Shown here: positions 24,620 through 34,288 of the stretch, in pieces
How positions within the stretch are numbered: position 1 is the first letter of the stretch
Layout: each line of letters starts with the position of its first letter
From: CAWAWP01 sp963841205
GTDB taxonomy: Bacteria > Chloroflexota > Ktedonobacteria > Ktedonobacterales > JADMIN01
Assembly (NCBI GenBank): GCA_963841205.1
Contig: CAWJCH010000003.1
Span: forward strand, 372,001 to 436,000
Direction: 5' to 3'
DNA: 64,000 nt
Position numbers and translations under genes: made by a program
The notes under the pieces: model-generated
Databases searched by the model: none
Told to the model about the DNA's origin: nothing
Seen by the model: only the letters and a program-made list of their open reading frames with translations

Positions 24620-26935
24620 TCACCATCTAGGCGAGAGGGGCACGGTGATCGTCGCCGCGTCTAACTGCGCCTGCGTGGGGCCAGCCAACCCCGGCCCGTA
24701 CGTCTTGGAGAGGGGCAGCACAACCGGCTCCGACACCAGTTCCTTCGCCGTCTCCAGCGTGCGACCGCCGATCTGGGGTCGCCACCAGCTATGCGTCTCG
24801 CGCGAGACGATGGCAAACGGCGCAACCTCCGCGCGTGCGCCGGACGGCAGCGGCGTCACCACCACCGCGCCCTCGCCCGCTACCCAACTGCCCGGCGCAC
24901 AGGCCGTGAAGACCGAGAGCAGCGACCCACTCGTCCCCTGAAAGAGGAAGTGGAAGCGGTAGATCGCCACCGCCGGGCCGGGCGGCGTCGAGCGCAGCGA
25001 GGTCCAGAGCGTCACCAGCCGCGCAAGCTGCCCTTTGCCCGCCGCCACAGTGAAGGCACGGTCGAGTCGAAGCTCCCCGTTCGCCACCGCGATCCCTGCT
25101 GCGCTCGGCCCCGCCGCATTCGGCGCGATGGCATAGAGGGGATACGTCGCGTCTCGCGCCAGCGTCAGTTTCCCTAGTTCGCGCGTCCTCGGCGCTGAGA
25201 GCAACTCCTGCACCGCCGGCCCCGGTTCGCCCATCACCAGCGTCGCCGCAGAACCTCCTCCGGCGGGCGGCGTCAGCGCGCATTGATCGGAGCTATAGGC
25301 CGTCCATAGCGGCCCAGCACTCCCCGCTAGATCGTTCTGCCGCTGCGCCCAGTAGAGCGCCATGAAAGGGTCACTCGGATCGCCCGCCAGATACACCTGC
25401 CGCGCATGTAGCCCAGTCGCCGCGCGCTGTGTCGCATCCAGCGCCGCCGTATAGTTCGTCGTCGGGATCGCTCCCCATGTCGATGCCGGTGATTCGCCGC
25501 TGGCGAAGGTCAGCGTATACGCCCCCGTTAGCACCACCTGCGCCACGATCACCACCGCGGCCACGCCCGCAAGCAATCCCGTCGGCGCAACTCGTCCAAG
25601 TGCCCACAGCCGCATCTGCCATGCAGTCACCGGAGACACGGCGGGAAACAGGGGGCGTCTCACCCATTGCGCCGCCCAGCGCACCTGCTCCGCGAGACCA
25701 ACGATGAAAGCACCGACGGCGACATACAGCGGTGGCGTCGCCACAAAAACGTAGTGGACGTAGAGCGGGCTGGCATGCCGCAGCGTCAGCGCCACGAAGA
25801 TCAGCGGCGCACTCACCACCAGCAGCCATGCCCGCCAGCGCCGCCACCCATCCGCCTCTGCGCCTGCGGAAGCACGGAGAGCGTCAGTCGAGACAGCAGG
25901 ATCGGCATCCGTGAGGTTAGCACCGGCAATACGCCGTCGCGCCCACGCCACCAGCCGCGCCAGCGGCGTCCCGACCAACATCAACGTCAGCCACACAAGG
26001 CCTGCCACCACCAGCACGACCACGAGCGGCCCCAGCCAGGGCAACGCTCGCGCCGCCGAGGCGTAGCGCGTCCCTGCCCCCAGCCAGTCCCACGGACGCG
26101 GCCCCAACGCATCGCTGATTTGCTGGATCGTCTGCCCATCCAGCGTTCTCGGCGCCGACAGGTACGCGAGGTAGATCGGCAGGTCGTAGCCGTTGCTGGC
26201 GATCTCAAATAGCGTCGTCGGGATGTAGAGCGCCGCCGCGCCCGCGATGCCGAGGTAAAAGTCGTACCACGTCACAGCCTGCCAGCCTACCGCCAGACCA
26301 AGCAGCATCAGCGGCAGGAAAACCACCGTCACCGGGTGAATTTGGATTATCGCCGCCATGATCAGCGCGTGCGGAATGAACCAGTGCCGTTGGCGCTCCA
26401 CCATCCCTAGGTGCAGCGTGTAGAGCGCGCCGATGATCAGCGGCAGCAAGAGGCAGTTTTGCCAGACGAAGTCAGACATATAGGTGTCGTAGAGCGCCGT
26501 CGCGAAGAGCAGCCCACCGATGAGCGCGGCCCACCGCCCAAACGCACGCTCCGCCCAGATGTAGAGCAGCGCCACTGCCACGACATTCGCCGCCGCTTGG
26601 AGCAGCGTCCACCCTTGGGGATTATTCGCGAACGGGTACATCAGCAGGGTATAGAGCGGCATATTCAGCGCGAGCAGCGAGTTATAGATGCCCGTTCCCG
26701 GCAGCAGGTGATCATGCGCCCCACGCGCCACTTCGAGATAGAGCAGGGCGCTATCGCTATAGAAAGGCGAATGTCCCAGCCAGTAGAGCCGCAGGAAGGC
26801 GCCCACGACCAGCACCAGCCAGAACTGCCACTGATGCGCCCAGCGCGGAGCACGCGCTCGCAGCCAGCCAGCCGCGCGCCAGCCACGTGCGCGCCATACC
26901 TGCCTCTGTGCCCAGCCCGGCACATCCTTCACCAT
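24620..26935 (-). CDS. GT-C type membrane glycosyltransferase-like protein
   Basis: A roughly 771-residue polytopic membrane protein with ten or more helices in the N-terminal 500 residues and a soluble, exported-looking C-terminal domain of about 230 residues. The first lumenal loop reads GHSPFYSDSALLYLEVARG, the place where GT39/ArnT-type enzymes keep the acidic catalytic motif. Later segments (NPQGWTLLQAAANVVAVALLYIWAERAFGRW; SPLYVHYVFVATPPLYVAVGA) are typical of this class. GT-C enzymes transfer sugars from lipid-linked donors. Acceptor and donor are unknown. An in-frame TTG at 26980 with AGAGG upstream is an alternative start. Confidence 0.72.
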   Translation of the reverse strand: MVKDVPGWAQRQVWRARGWRAAGWLRARAPRWAHQWQFWLVLVVGAFLRLYWLGHSPFYSDSALLYLEVARGAHDHLLPGTGIYNSLLALNMPLYTLLMYPFANNPQGWTLLQAAANVVAVALLYIWAERAFGRWAALIGGLLFATALYDTYMSDFVWQNCLLLPLIIGALYTLHLGMVERQRHWFIPHALIMAAIIQIHPVTVVFLPLMLLGLAVGWQAVTWYDFYLGIAGAAALYIPTTLFEIASNGYDLPIYLAYLSAPRTLDGQTIQQISDALGPRPWDWLGAGTRYASAARALPWLGPLVVVLVVAGLVWLTLMLVGTPLARLVAWARRRIAGANLTDADPAVSTDALRASAGAEADGWRRWRAWLLVVSAPLIFVALTLRHASPLYVHYVFVATPPLYVAVGAFIVGLAEQVRWAAQWVRRPLFPAVSPVTAWQMRLWALGRVAPTGLLAGVAAVVIVAQVVLTGAYTLTFASGESPASTWGAIPTTNYTAALDATQRAATGLHARQVYLAGDPSDPFMALYWAQRQNDLAGSAGPLWTAYSSDQCALTPPAGGGSAATLVMGEPGPAVQELLSAPRTRELGKLTLARDATYPLYAIAPNAAGPSAAGIAVANGELRLDRAFTVAAGKGQLARLVTLWTSLRSTPPGPAVAIYRFHFLFQGTSGSLLSVFTACAPGSWVAGEGAVVVTPLPSGARAEVAPFAIVSRETHSWWRPQIGGRTLETAKELVSEPVVLPLSKTYGPGLAGPTQAQLDAATITVPLSPRW

Positions 26936-27066
26936 CGCCGCCACTTCGCTCTTCCACCGCCACGCGCGTGCATCTAGCAACTACCAGCAACCTCTGATTG
27001 TGCCAGATGCGCACTCTTGCCGCAATGACGCATGAGTTGATGCAAGAATGACGCAAGAGCCGCGAA

Positions 27067-27447
27067 TTATCGCACGCGGAGGTGCTTTCCCTCGCCCGCC
27101 GTGCCGGCGCCCTCGCGATAGACGTTAACGGCGATGAAGACGGCGAAGGCCTCGATGAAGAGGAACATGGGGATCCAGAGCCAGAGCAGCCCCGCCTGCG
27201 CCGCATTGTTGTGCCCAGGGCTGAGCGGCAGGAACATGATCAACGCCATGATCACGCCCGGCACCAGCAGCACCGCCGCGCACATGGCCAGCACCGCGAG
27301 CCGGCTCAGGAAGCTCAGGAGCGGCTGATCGTAGTTCTTCGGCGCCTTATAGCCCTGACCGGGGCCTGCCTTGGGGATCTGCACGAAGACGCGGTTATCC
27401 TTCTTGCCGGCGTCGCCCATGTTGCTCGGCGGTGTCTTGGCGCTCAT
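27067..27447 (-). CDS. Small membrane protein with two helices, unknown
   Basis: A 126-residue protein. A polar, basic N-terminus (about residues 1-44) is followed by two hydrophobic segments (about 45-72, AVLAMCAAVLLVPGVIMALIMFLPL, and about 85-108, GLLWLWIPMFLFIEAFAVFIAV). The tail is short and charged. I recognise no family. It is transcribed divergently from the LacI-HTH/GH1 gene, 260 bp away, and follows the GT-C gene's start by 130 bp in the same orientation, so it could be the first gene of that transcript. Confidence 0.7.
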   Translation of the reverse strand: MSAKTPPSNMGDAGKKDNRVFVQIPKAGPGQGYKAPKNYDQPLLSFLSRLAVLAMCAAVLLVPGVIMALIMFLPLSPGHNNAAQAGLLWLWIPMFLFIEAFAVFIAVNVYREGAGTAGEGKHLRVR

Positions 27448-27600
27448 ACGTACCTGCTCCGGCTACTCTGATGCCTACACGAAGACGCATCAGATCGAAG
27501 TGTAGGCCCGGTGCACGGATGCGTCAAGGGCGCTGGCTCGCTAGGCATGCTCGACGTCCCGCTCGCGCCTGCACAGCCGTCCCACCGACGTGGCGGCAGA

Positions 27601-27621
27601 CTGGACGCGAATGCAGTCCGA
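27601..27621. repeat. Degenerate copy of the GGACTG…CAGTCC palindrome
   Basis: GGAC and GTCC arms with a 9-bp centre containing GCGAATGCA, in the divergent region before the LacI-HTH/GH1 gene. It resembles the dispersed palindromes at 5 and 5467. Confidence 0.4.
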
Positions 27622-27708
27622 TCGTGGCACGCCGGTTCGTCGTATAGTCATATAACCGAGCTGTCTGACCTACCCAAATCCTCGTGATGCCAAGACGGAT
27701 GCCAGTGA

Positions 27709-29367
27709 ATGGGGGCGCGTCGCGTGAACACACGTGGGTCAAACGACCACATGGGCGAGCGCCACTCGACAAACGGGACCAGCGCCGGACGCATCACCAT
27801 GGCGGAGTTGGCGCGGCGGGCCGGCGTCTCCAAGGCGACGGTCTCGCGTGTGCTCAATGGCAAGCCCGACGTGGACGCCGAGACGCGTCAGCGCATCCTG
27901 GGCCTGATCGCGGAGACCGGCTACACCCCGGACCCGCTCGCCCGCGCACTACAAGGGTTGCCACCGCTCGCCACCGGGATCGCGCCGCACTTCCCGCCAG
28001 ACTTCCTCTGGGGCGTGGGCACCTCGGCCTACCAGATCGAAGGGGCGGTGGACGAAGATGGGCGCGGCCCCTCGATCTGGGACGAGTTCGCGCGGATCCC
28101 TGGGGCCATCGCGCGCGGCGAGACAGCGACGGTCGCCACGGACCACTATCATCGCTGGCTTGAAGATGTCGCGCTGCTCGCCGCGCTCGGCGTCCGCGCC
28201 TATCGCTTCTCAGTCTCGTGGTCGCGCGTCACGCCGGAGGGCGTGGGGGCCGTCAACGAGCGCGGGCTGGACTTCTATGACCGGCTCGTAGACGCGCTGC
28301 TGCGACAGCGCATCACCCCGCTGGTGACGCTCTATCACTGGGATCTGCCCGCTGCGCTGCACCATCGCGGCGGCTGGCTTAGCCGCGCGACCGCCGAGGC
28401 GTTCGCCGGCTATGCGGAGGTCGTCGCGCGTCGGCTGGGCGACCGGGTCGAGTGGTGGGTGACGCAGAACGAGCCGTGGTGTACGGCCTACTTCGGATAT
28501 GGGCTTGGGATGCACGCGCCCGGCCTCGCGGACATGCAGTCGGCGGCGATCGCTGGGCATCACCTGCTGCTCTCGCATGGGCTCGCGGCGGAGCGGCTGC
28601 GGGCGAGCGTCGGGACGCGCGGGCGCGTCGGCATCTCGCTGAACCTGGCGCCGATCTATGCCGCCGACGCCGCCCCCGAGACGCATGAGCAGGTCCGCGG
28701 CGCCGACGTGCTGCGCAACCAGTGGTTCCTGCAACCCCTCTTCGAGGGGCGGTATCCCGAGACGCTCTTTGATACACTAGGGGTCGCGACTCCGCCGATT
28801 GCAGAGGGCGACATGGCCGTTATCGCCGCGCCGCTCGATTTCCTGGGCGTCAATTATTACGAGCGGCAGGTGTTCCGCACGCCGACACTGCCCGCAACCG
28901 CAGGCCATGCCACGCGGCACGGGCGTCAGGCGCAGCAGGTCGTCCCCGTGCCTGGCGCCAGCTATACAGAGATGGGCTGGGAGATCTACCCGCAGGGACT
29001 GGCGGACGTGCTCGAACAGGTGCACGCGCGCTATCATCCTCTGGCCATCCTGGTGACGGAGAACGGGGCGGCCTTCCACGAGGATGAGGCGCCCGCGGGC
29101 GAGATCCACGACGAGCAGCGCATCGCCTACCTGCGCGATCACATCCAGGCGCTGGCGCGTGCGTATCAGTCCGGCGTCCCGCTGCGCGGTTACTTTGCCT
29201 GGACCCTCTTGGATAATTTCGAGTGGGCGGACGGCTATCGCCTGCGCTTTGGCCTCGCGTCGGTGGACCCGCACACGCTCGAACGGCGCTTCAAGGCGAG
29301 CGGGCGCTGGTACGCCGCGTTCATTCGCCAGCAGGCGATGTCGTCCATGCGAGTCGAAGCCCGCTAG
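27709..29367 (+). CDS. LacI-type HTH fused to a GH1 beta-glucosidase
   Basis: A 552-residue protein with two well-formed domains. Residues about 29-84 are a complete LacI DNA-binding headpiece: MAELARRAGVSKATVSRVLNG, the following helices, and the hinge-helix end PLARALQG. In place of the usual sugar-binding sensor domain, a full GH1 glycosidase follows (about 94-545): FLWGVGTSAYQIEGA, the acid/base Glu255 in TQNEPW, the nucleophile Glu451 in VTENGA, and the closing DNFEWADGYRLRFGL. Both catalytic residues are present. GH1 enzymes cleave beta-glucosides or beta-galactosides. The start is uncertain (ATG 27709, GTG 27724 or ATG 27751), but all keep the HTH. No sugar transporter is adjacent. It may be a glycosidase that binds DNA, or a regulator that senses its substrate catalytically. 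Confidence 0.93.
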   Translation: MGARRVNTRGSNDHMGERHSTNGTSAGRITMAELARRAGVSKATVSRVLNGKPDVDAETRQRILGLIAETGYTPDPLARALQGLPPLATGIAPHFPPDFLWGVGTSAYQIEGAVDEDGRGPSIWDEFARIPGAIARGETATVATDHYHRWLEDVALLAALGVRAYRFSVSWSRVTPEGVGAVNERGLDFYDRLVDALLRQRITPLVTLYHWDLPAALHHRGGWLSRATAEAFAGYAEVVARRLGDRVEWWVTQNEPWCTAYFGYGLGMHAPGLADMQSAAIAGHHLLLSHGLAAERLRASVGTRGRVGISLNLAPIYAADAAPETHEQVRGADVLRNQWFLQPLFEGRYPETLFDTLGVATPPIAEGDMAVIAAPLDFLGVNYYERQVFRTPTLPATAGHATRHGRQAQQVVPVPGASYTEMGWEIYPQGLADVLEQVHARYHPLAILVTENGAAFHEDEAPAGEIHDEQRIAYLRDHIQALARAYQSGVPLRGYFAWTLLDNFEWADGYRLRFGLASVDPHTLERRFKASGRWYAAFIRQQAMSSMRVEAR

Positions 29368-29433
29368 CCCTCGTTCGCAGGCGCGCATCCGCTCACATGG
29401 TTCGATGTCACAGGTTCGGCCAATCGCCGCTGC

Positions 29434-29889
29434 TCAGATGCGTTTCTCGAAGAAGACGCTGAGGGGGTCCGGCTTATACTCACCGAACGGTGCGATGCGC
29501 GAGAAACCCCACCGCTCGTAGAGGCCGATCGCCTCCGTCTGATGGATGCCGGTCTCCAGCCGAAGGACGGTGACGCCTTGCGACTGGGCATGCTCGGCCA
29601 GCTGATCGAGCAGCGCCTTGGCGAGGCCGCGTCCGCGATACTCCTGGCGCACGTACATGCGCTTGACCTCGCCGTACTCGTCGCCGAAAAGCTTGATGCC
29701 CCCGCAGGCCGCAGGGTCGCCCTCCGCGCGCAGCAGGAAGAATGCCACCTGTTGCTCGATCAACTGCTCGACGCTCAGCCCGTGGCGGCTCTCGCGCGGA
29801 TATTGCGGGGCGAGATGCGCCTCCAACTCCGTAATCAGCGCGACGGCGTCCGCGCTATCCGGGCGCTCCGCGGTGATGGTGAATGGCAT
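29434..29889 (-). CDS. GNAT-family N-acetyltransferase
   Basis: A 151-residue GNAT protein. The acetyl-CoA loop is VKRMYVRQEYRGRGLAKALLDQL (R/Q-x-x-G-x-G), preceded by the strand GGIKLFGDEYGE and followed by LRLETGIHQTEAIGLYERWGF, a common end of small-molecule acetyltransferases of the PhnO/RimI type. ATG at 29889 is chosen; an in-frame start at 29913 is possible. It faces the LacI-HTH/GH1 gene tail to tail. The acceptor is unknown. Confidence 0.87.
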   Translation of the reverse strand: MPFTITAERPDSADAVALITELEAHLAPQYPRESRHGLSVEQLIEQQVAFFLLRAEGDPAACGGIKLFGDEYGEVKRMYVRQEYRGRGLAKALLDQLAEHAQSQGVTVLRLETGIHQTEAIGLYERWGFSRIAPFGEYKPDPLSVFFEKRI

Positions 29890-29961
29890 AGATGGTCTCA
29901 CGCTCCAAGGCACAATGAAGGCGGGGAGCTACGGGCGGTACACGGTCGCATCGCTGAGACG

Positions 29962-31656
29962 CTATCCGCCCGGCCGCGCCTTGCGTTGACGCTCGCGTTC
30001 GCGCAGCTCCACGCGGCGGATCTTGCCACTGATCGTCTTCGGCAGGTCGATGACGAACTCGATCTCGCGCGGATACTTATACGGCGCGGTGACGGACTTG
30101 ACGTAGTCCTGCAGCTCCGCCGCCAGCGCGTCGCTGGCCGTGTAGCTCGGTGCCAGGATCACGAAGGCCTTGACGATCTCGCCGCGCACCGCGTCGGGGC
30201 TGGCAACCACCGCCGCCTCGATCACCGCCGCATGCTCCACCAATGCGCTCTCCACCTCGAACGGCCCGATACGATAGCCCGCCGAGATGATCACGTCGTC
30301 GGCGCGGCCCACGAACCAGAAATAGCCGTCGGCGTCGCGATACGCGCGGTCGCCGGTGAGATACCAGTCGCCCTTGAAGCTGCGCTCCATCGCCTCGGGA
30401 TTGCGCCAGTACTCCTGGAACATCCCCAGCGGGCGCAACGGCTTGACGCGCACGGCGATGTCGCCCTCCTGGTCCGGCCCCAGCTCGACGCCCGCGTGGT
30501 CGATCACGGCGAGGTCGAAGCCCGGCGACGGCTGGCCCATCGAGCCGGGGCGCACCTCCTCGCCGGGGAAGTTCGCGCAGAGCAGCGCCGTCTCCGTCTG
30601 GCCGTAGCCGTCGCGGATCGTCATGCCCGTCGCCGCCTGCCATGCCTCGATCACTTCGGGATTCAGCGGCTCGCCCGCGCCGACGCAGTGGCGCAGCGCC
30701 GCGAACGAATACGCCTTCAAGTCTTCTTGCACCAAGAGGCGGTAGGCCGTCGGCGGCGCGCAGAACGTCGTGATGGGGTACTTCGCCAGCAGCTCCAGCG
30801 TCTCGCGCCCGTTGAACTTGCCGCGGGCGTCCTGGATGAAGAGCGCCGCGCCGTTGCCCCACGGACCGAAGAAATTGCTCCAGGCGAACTTTGCCCATCC
30901 AGTTTCCGAGAGGTTCCAGTGCAGGTCGGTCTCGCGCAGGTCCAGCCAGTAGCGCCCCGTCACCGCCGTATGCCCGACGGGATAGCTAGCATGCGTGTGC
31001 AGCACCATCTTGGGGTAGCCAACCGTGCCGCTGGTGAAGTAGATCAGGCAGGGGTCGCCGCTCGACGTGCGCCGCTCCTCCCAGACCGGCGAGGCGATGT
31101 CCACGGCCGGATGGTAGCCCACGCAGCCGTCGGGGCACTCTGCGCCCGGCTCATCCACGACGACGGCGACGCGGATCGTCGGGCACTGCGCGCGCACCTG
31201 CGTAAGCTTCTCGGCGCCGGCCTTGTCCGTCACCAGCGCCACCGCCTCGGCGATCTCCGCGCGGTACTGGATGTCCTTCGGCGTTAGGAGCGTGGTGCAG
31301 GGGACGGCGATGGCGCCGAGCTTCATCAGGCCGAGCGCCGTCTCCCACCACTCCGGGATGCGCGGCAACATCACCAGCACGCGGTCGCCCTTGGCGATGC
31401 CGTGTTTCTCGAAGGCGTGGGCGGCACGGCTGCTGCCCTCGTCGAAGTCCACGAAGGTGTAGCGCTCCTCGCGCCCGTCCGGCCCGACCCAGAGCATCGC
31501 GAGCTTCGAGGAGTCCTCGGCCCACGTGCCGATCGTGTCCATGGCGAAGTTGTAGTCCTCCGCCACCTCCCAGCGAAAATCTCGTCGCGCCTGCTGATAC
31601 GCGCTCATGTTCAGCTCCGCGCCCGGCTCCTGTCGCTCGTGCTCCCGCGACGTCAT
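29962..31656 (-). CDS. AMP-forming acyl-CoA synthetase
   Basis: A 564-residue ANL-superfamily ligase that activates a carboxylic acid with ATP and CoA. Core motifs in order: YFTSGTVGYPKMV (phosphate loop, with V in place of the common T), GYGQTE, YLTGD, GRADDVIISAGYRIGPFEVE (hinge Asp and A8), and PKTISGKIRR with the C-terminal catalytic Lys. Overall features resemble medium-chain or aromatic acyl-CoA synthetases, close to the acetyl-CoA synthetase branch. ATG at 31656 has GAGGG upstream; ATG at 31608 with GGAG is also possible. The exact acid is unknown. Confidence 0.92.
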   Translation of the reverse strand: MTSREHERQEPGAELNMSAYQQARRDFRWEVAEDYNFAMDTIGTWAEDSSKLAMLWVGPDGREERYTFVDFDEGSSRAAHAFEKHGIAKGDRVLVMLPRIPEWWETALGLMKLGAIAVPCTTLLTPKDIQYRAEIAEAVALVTDKAGAEKLTQVRAQCPTIRVAVVVDEPGAECPDGCVGYHPAVDIASPVWEERRTSSGDPCLIYFTSGTVGYPKMVLHTHASYPVGHTAVTGRYWLDLRETDLHWNLSETGWAKFAWSNFFGPWGNGAALFIQDARGKFNGRETLELLAKYPITTFCAPPTAYRLLVQEDLKAYSFAALRHCVGAGEPLNPEVIEAWQAATGMTIRDGYGQTETALLCANFPGEEVRPGSMGQPSPGFDLAVIDHAGVELGPDQEGDIAVRVKPLRPLGMFQEYWRNPEAMERSFKGDWYLTGDRAYRDADGYFWFVGRADDVIISAGYRIGPFEVESALVEHAAVIEAAVVASPDAVRGEIVKAFVILAPSYTASDALAAELQDYVKSVTAPYKYPREIEFVIDLPKTISGKIRRVELRERERQRKARPGG

Positions 31657-31911
31657 GATTGCCCTCGCTTGCCGCTGCTACGGCCTACCCCGGTCGTCCC
31701 ACGCGCTGGCGCGAACGACGGACCAGTGGCATAGTGGATGCTCAGACATACCTGTCGCAACGCTGACCCTAGTATACGCCGCTGGGCGGCGCCGCCCACC
31801 CGACGAGCGCGTTCCCTGGTGTGATACAGTAGCCCCGAACGAGCGGTGACGATCATGGCCGAGGCGGTGAAATACGCTGCGGAAGCCAGTTCGGCAGCGA
31901 TCTCGCGTACC

Positions 31912-31940
31912 TTGCGACGATGTAAAGACGGTGTTATACT
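31912..31940 (+). promoter_or_regulatory. Promoter TTGCGA-N17-TATACT for the sigma factor gene
   Basis: The -35 box lies at 31912-31917 and the -10 box at 31935-31940, 40 bp before the sigma factor ATG. The boxes and spacing fit a housekeeping sigma factor. Confidence 0.65.
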
Positions 31941-31980
31941 GCGCCCGCGCAGTCATCCTAAGCGGAACGAGCGGTAACCA

Positions 31981-32910
31981 ATGAGTATGGACGACCGAGC
32001 TTCGTCGTATGAAGCGGAGCGCGCCGTGCGATCCGAACGAGATGTCGCCGTCGAGACGGACAGCTCCGATCTCAGCAGCCTTGCCCAGAGCGACAGTTTG
32101 CGCCTCTATCTCCGCGAGATATCGCGCATCCCGCTGCTCTCGGCGCAGAGCGAGATCTCCCTCGCGCGGCGGGTGGAGCGCGGCGAGCGCGAGGCGCGCA
32201 ACGCGCTGATCGTGGCGAACCTGCGGCTGGTCGTCAGCATCGCCAAGAAGTACGTCGGCCAGGGGCTCCCCCTCGAAGACCTCGTTGGCGAAGGCAACAT
32301 CGGCCTGATCCGCGCCGTCGCCAAGTTTGACCCCAACAAGGGCTTCCGCTTCTCGACCTACGCGACGTGGTGGATCAAGCAGGCGATCACGCGCTCCCTC
32401 CTCGAGGGCACCCGCGCCGTCCGTCTCCCCGTCTACGTGATGGAAGAGGTCATGCGCGTCAAACGCGCCACGCGCCAGCTCTATCAAGAGTTGGGACGCG
32501 AGCCGACGACGGAGCAGGTTGGCGAGCGCCTGGGCATCACCGCCGACCGCGTCAGCGAGCTGCTCGTCTGGGCCGACAAGGTCTTCTCGCTCGACGCGCC
32601 ACTCTCCGATGAAGAAGAAAACTCCCTCGGCGACATCATCGAAGATCCCCAATCGCCCGGCCCCTCCGAGCAGACCGAGCGCCAGATGCTGCGCGAAGAG
32701 GTGCGCAAGGTCCTCAGCAGCCTCACGCTGCGCGAGCGTCAGGTGATCGAGCTGCGCTTCGGCTTGATCGACGACAAGGACCACACCCTCGAAGAGGTCG
32801 GCAAAGAGCTGAAGGTCACCCGCGAGCGCGTCCGCCAGATCGAGGAGCGTGCGATCCGCAAGCTGCGCCACCCGCAGGCCAGCCGCATCCTCAAAGACTA
32901 CCTCGACTGA
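31981..32910 (+). CDS. RNA polymerase sigma-70 factor (SigA/RpoD-like)
   Basis: A 309-residue sigma factor with regions 1.2 to 4 and no region 1.1. Region 1.2 is DSLRLYLREISRIPLLSAQSEISLARRVE. Region 2 is NLRLVVSIAKKYVGQGLPLEDLVGEGNIGLIRAVAKFDP…FSTYATWWIKQAITRSL. Region 3 follows to about residue 220. Region 4.2 is the HTH LEEVGKELKVTRERVRQIEERAIRKLRHP. The size and the absence of region 1.1 fit a primary or group 2 factor of many Gram-positive and Chloroflexota bacteria. It is transcribed alone, with its own promoter. Whether it is the primary factor cannot be decided from one window. Confidence 0.9.
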   Translation: MSMDDRASSYEAERAVRSERDVAVETDSSDLSSLAQSDSLRLYLREISRIPLLSAQSEISLARRVERGEREARNALIVANLRLVVSIAKKYVGQGLPLEDLVGEGNIGLIRAVAKFDPNKGFRFSTYATWWIKQAITRSLLEGTRAVRLPVYVMEEVMRVKRATRQLYQELGREPTTEQVGERLGITADRVSELLVWADKVFSLDAPLSDEEENSLGDIIEDPQSPGPSEQTERQMLREEVRKVLSSLTLRERQVIELRFGLIDDKDHTLEEVGKELKVTRERVRQIEERAIRKLRHPQASRILKDYLD

Positions 32911-33114
32911 GACGGGACGGCAGAGGTTTCATCACGGAGTCCACAGAGAGCGGACCAGAGCCTTTACCGTTCGCCCGTGCTGTAATCGCCGTCTTCCATA
33001 AAGCACGGCGATCTCATGCGGCCTTGCCCCCCCGCTGTTCGCCCTCTGTGAACTCCGGTCCTCTGCGGCTACTACTCTGGCCTGCGCATGACACCGCTGC
33101 AGTGAGGCACGACG

Positions 33115-34038
33115 ATGGCTGAGTCTCCGCTCGATCTCGCCTCGCTGGGCCGCGTCGGGTTCATCGGCGCGGGTGCTGCTGGCAGCGCGCTCGCCGTCGT
33201 CCTCGCTGCGCGTGGGGCGCGCGTCGTCGCCGTCGCCTCGCGGCATCCGCAGCGAGCCGAGGCGCTGGCGGAGCGGCTGCCGCCGGGAGCGCGAGCGCTG
33301 CCCACCGAGCAGGTGCCCGCAACGAGCGATCTCGTCATCCTCGCCGTCGCGGACGATGCAGTGCCGGCGCTGGCCGCCGAGCTGCCCTGGCGCCCCGGCC
33401 AGGGGGTCGTCCACCTGAGCGGGGCGCGCTCAGCGGATGTCCTCGCCGCCGTCCGCGAACGGGACGCCCGGCCCGCCGCGCTGCATCCCCTGATGACCTT
33501 CCCGCGTCCGGAGCACGGCACCTCGGCGGAGACGTTGCTCGCCCGCATCGCTGGCTGTGTCTGGGCCCTCGACGCCGCGGACGACGCGCTCCGCCGCTCG
33601 CTGGAGTCCCTCGTCACCGCGCTGGATGGACGCGTGATCCGGCTGCGACCCGAGGATCGCGTGCCGTATCACATCGCCGCCGTCTTCGCCTCGAACTACG
33701 TCGTCGCGCTGCTCGGGGCCGCTGCCGAGCTTTGGGGTACCTTCGGCGAATCGTCGGAGACCGCGGTCGCCGCGCTGCTGCCGCTGCTGCGCGCCGCCGC
33801 CGAGCAGACCGCCGCCGCCGGACCCGCCCAGGCGCTCACCGGCCCCGTCGCCCGCGGCGACACCGGCACCCTCGAAGCCCACCTCACCTGGCTCGACGCT
33901 CACGCCACCGACACCCATCTCGCCCCAATCCGCGACGTCTACCGTGCGCTCGCCCGCCTCGCCCTGCCGCTCGCCGCGGCCAAGGGCACGCTCTCACCGG
34001 AGGCAGCGGCGCGCATGCAAGCACTCCTCGAAAACTGA
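33115..34038 (+). CDS. Rossmann/DUF2520-domain protein
   Basis: A 307-residue protein with an N-terminal NADP-binding Rossmann fold (RVGFIGAGAAGSALAVVLAARG) and a helical C-terminal half (about 170-307) typical of DUF2520 proteins. The middle has LHPLMTFPRPEHG, a conserved loop of the family. These proteins resemble ketopantoate or 6-phosphogluconate dehydrogenases and often lie near pantothenate genes, which are not seen here. Function is therefore only a class assignment: a probable NAD(P)-dependent reductase. It is a single gene between the sigma factor and the cytochrome bd operon. Confidence 0.85.
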   Translation: MAESPLDLASLGRVGFIGAGAAGSALAVVLAARGARVVAVASRHPQRAEALAERLPPGARALPTEQVPATSDLVILAVADDAVPALAAELPWRPGQGVVHLSGARSADVLAAVRERDARPAALHPLMTFPRPEHGTSAETLLARIAGCVWALDAADDALRRSLESLVTALDGRVIRLRPEDRVPYHIAAVFASNYVVALLGAAAELWGTFGESSETAVAALLPLLRAAAEQTAAAGPAQALTGPVARGDTGTLEAHLTWLDAHATDTHLAPIRDVYRALARLALPLAAAKGTLSPEAAARMQALLEN

Positions 34039-34288
34039 TCGTCCGCAGACGCCGCACCCAACCACGCATGCATGGCGACCTGCTGCACATGGCATCTTGA
34101 CCCCATCGAACTGGTTCCATCGCGAACGGCGACGCACCGGCAAACCGGCTCCCTCGTCATGGTACGGAAGTTGATGCTCCCCCTAGCGGCGACGCGGGCG
34201 CGGCCCCCATTCGCACGTATGCTGCCGGGCACTCTTACAATGATCGTTTGGACACTCCCCGTCGCCACGTTGTGAAGGGACTCGCCCT

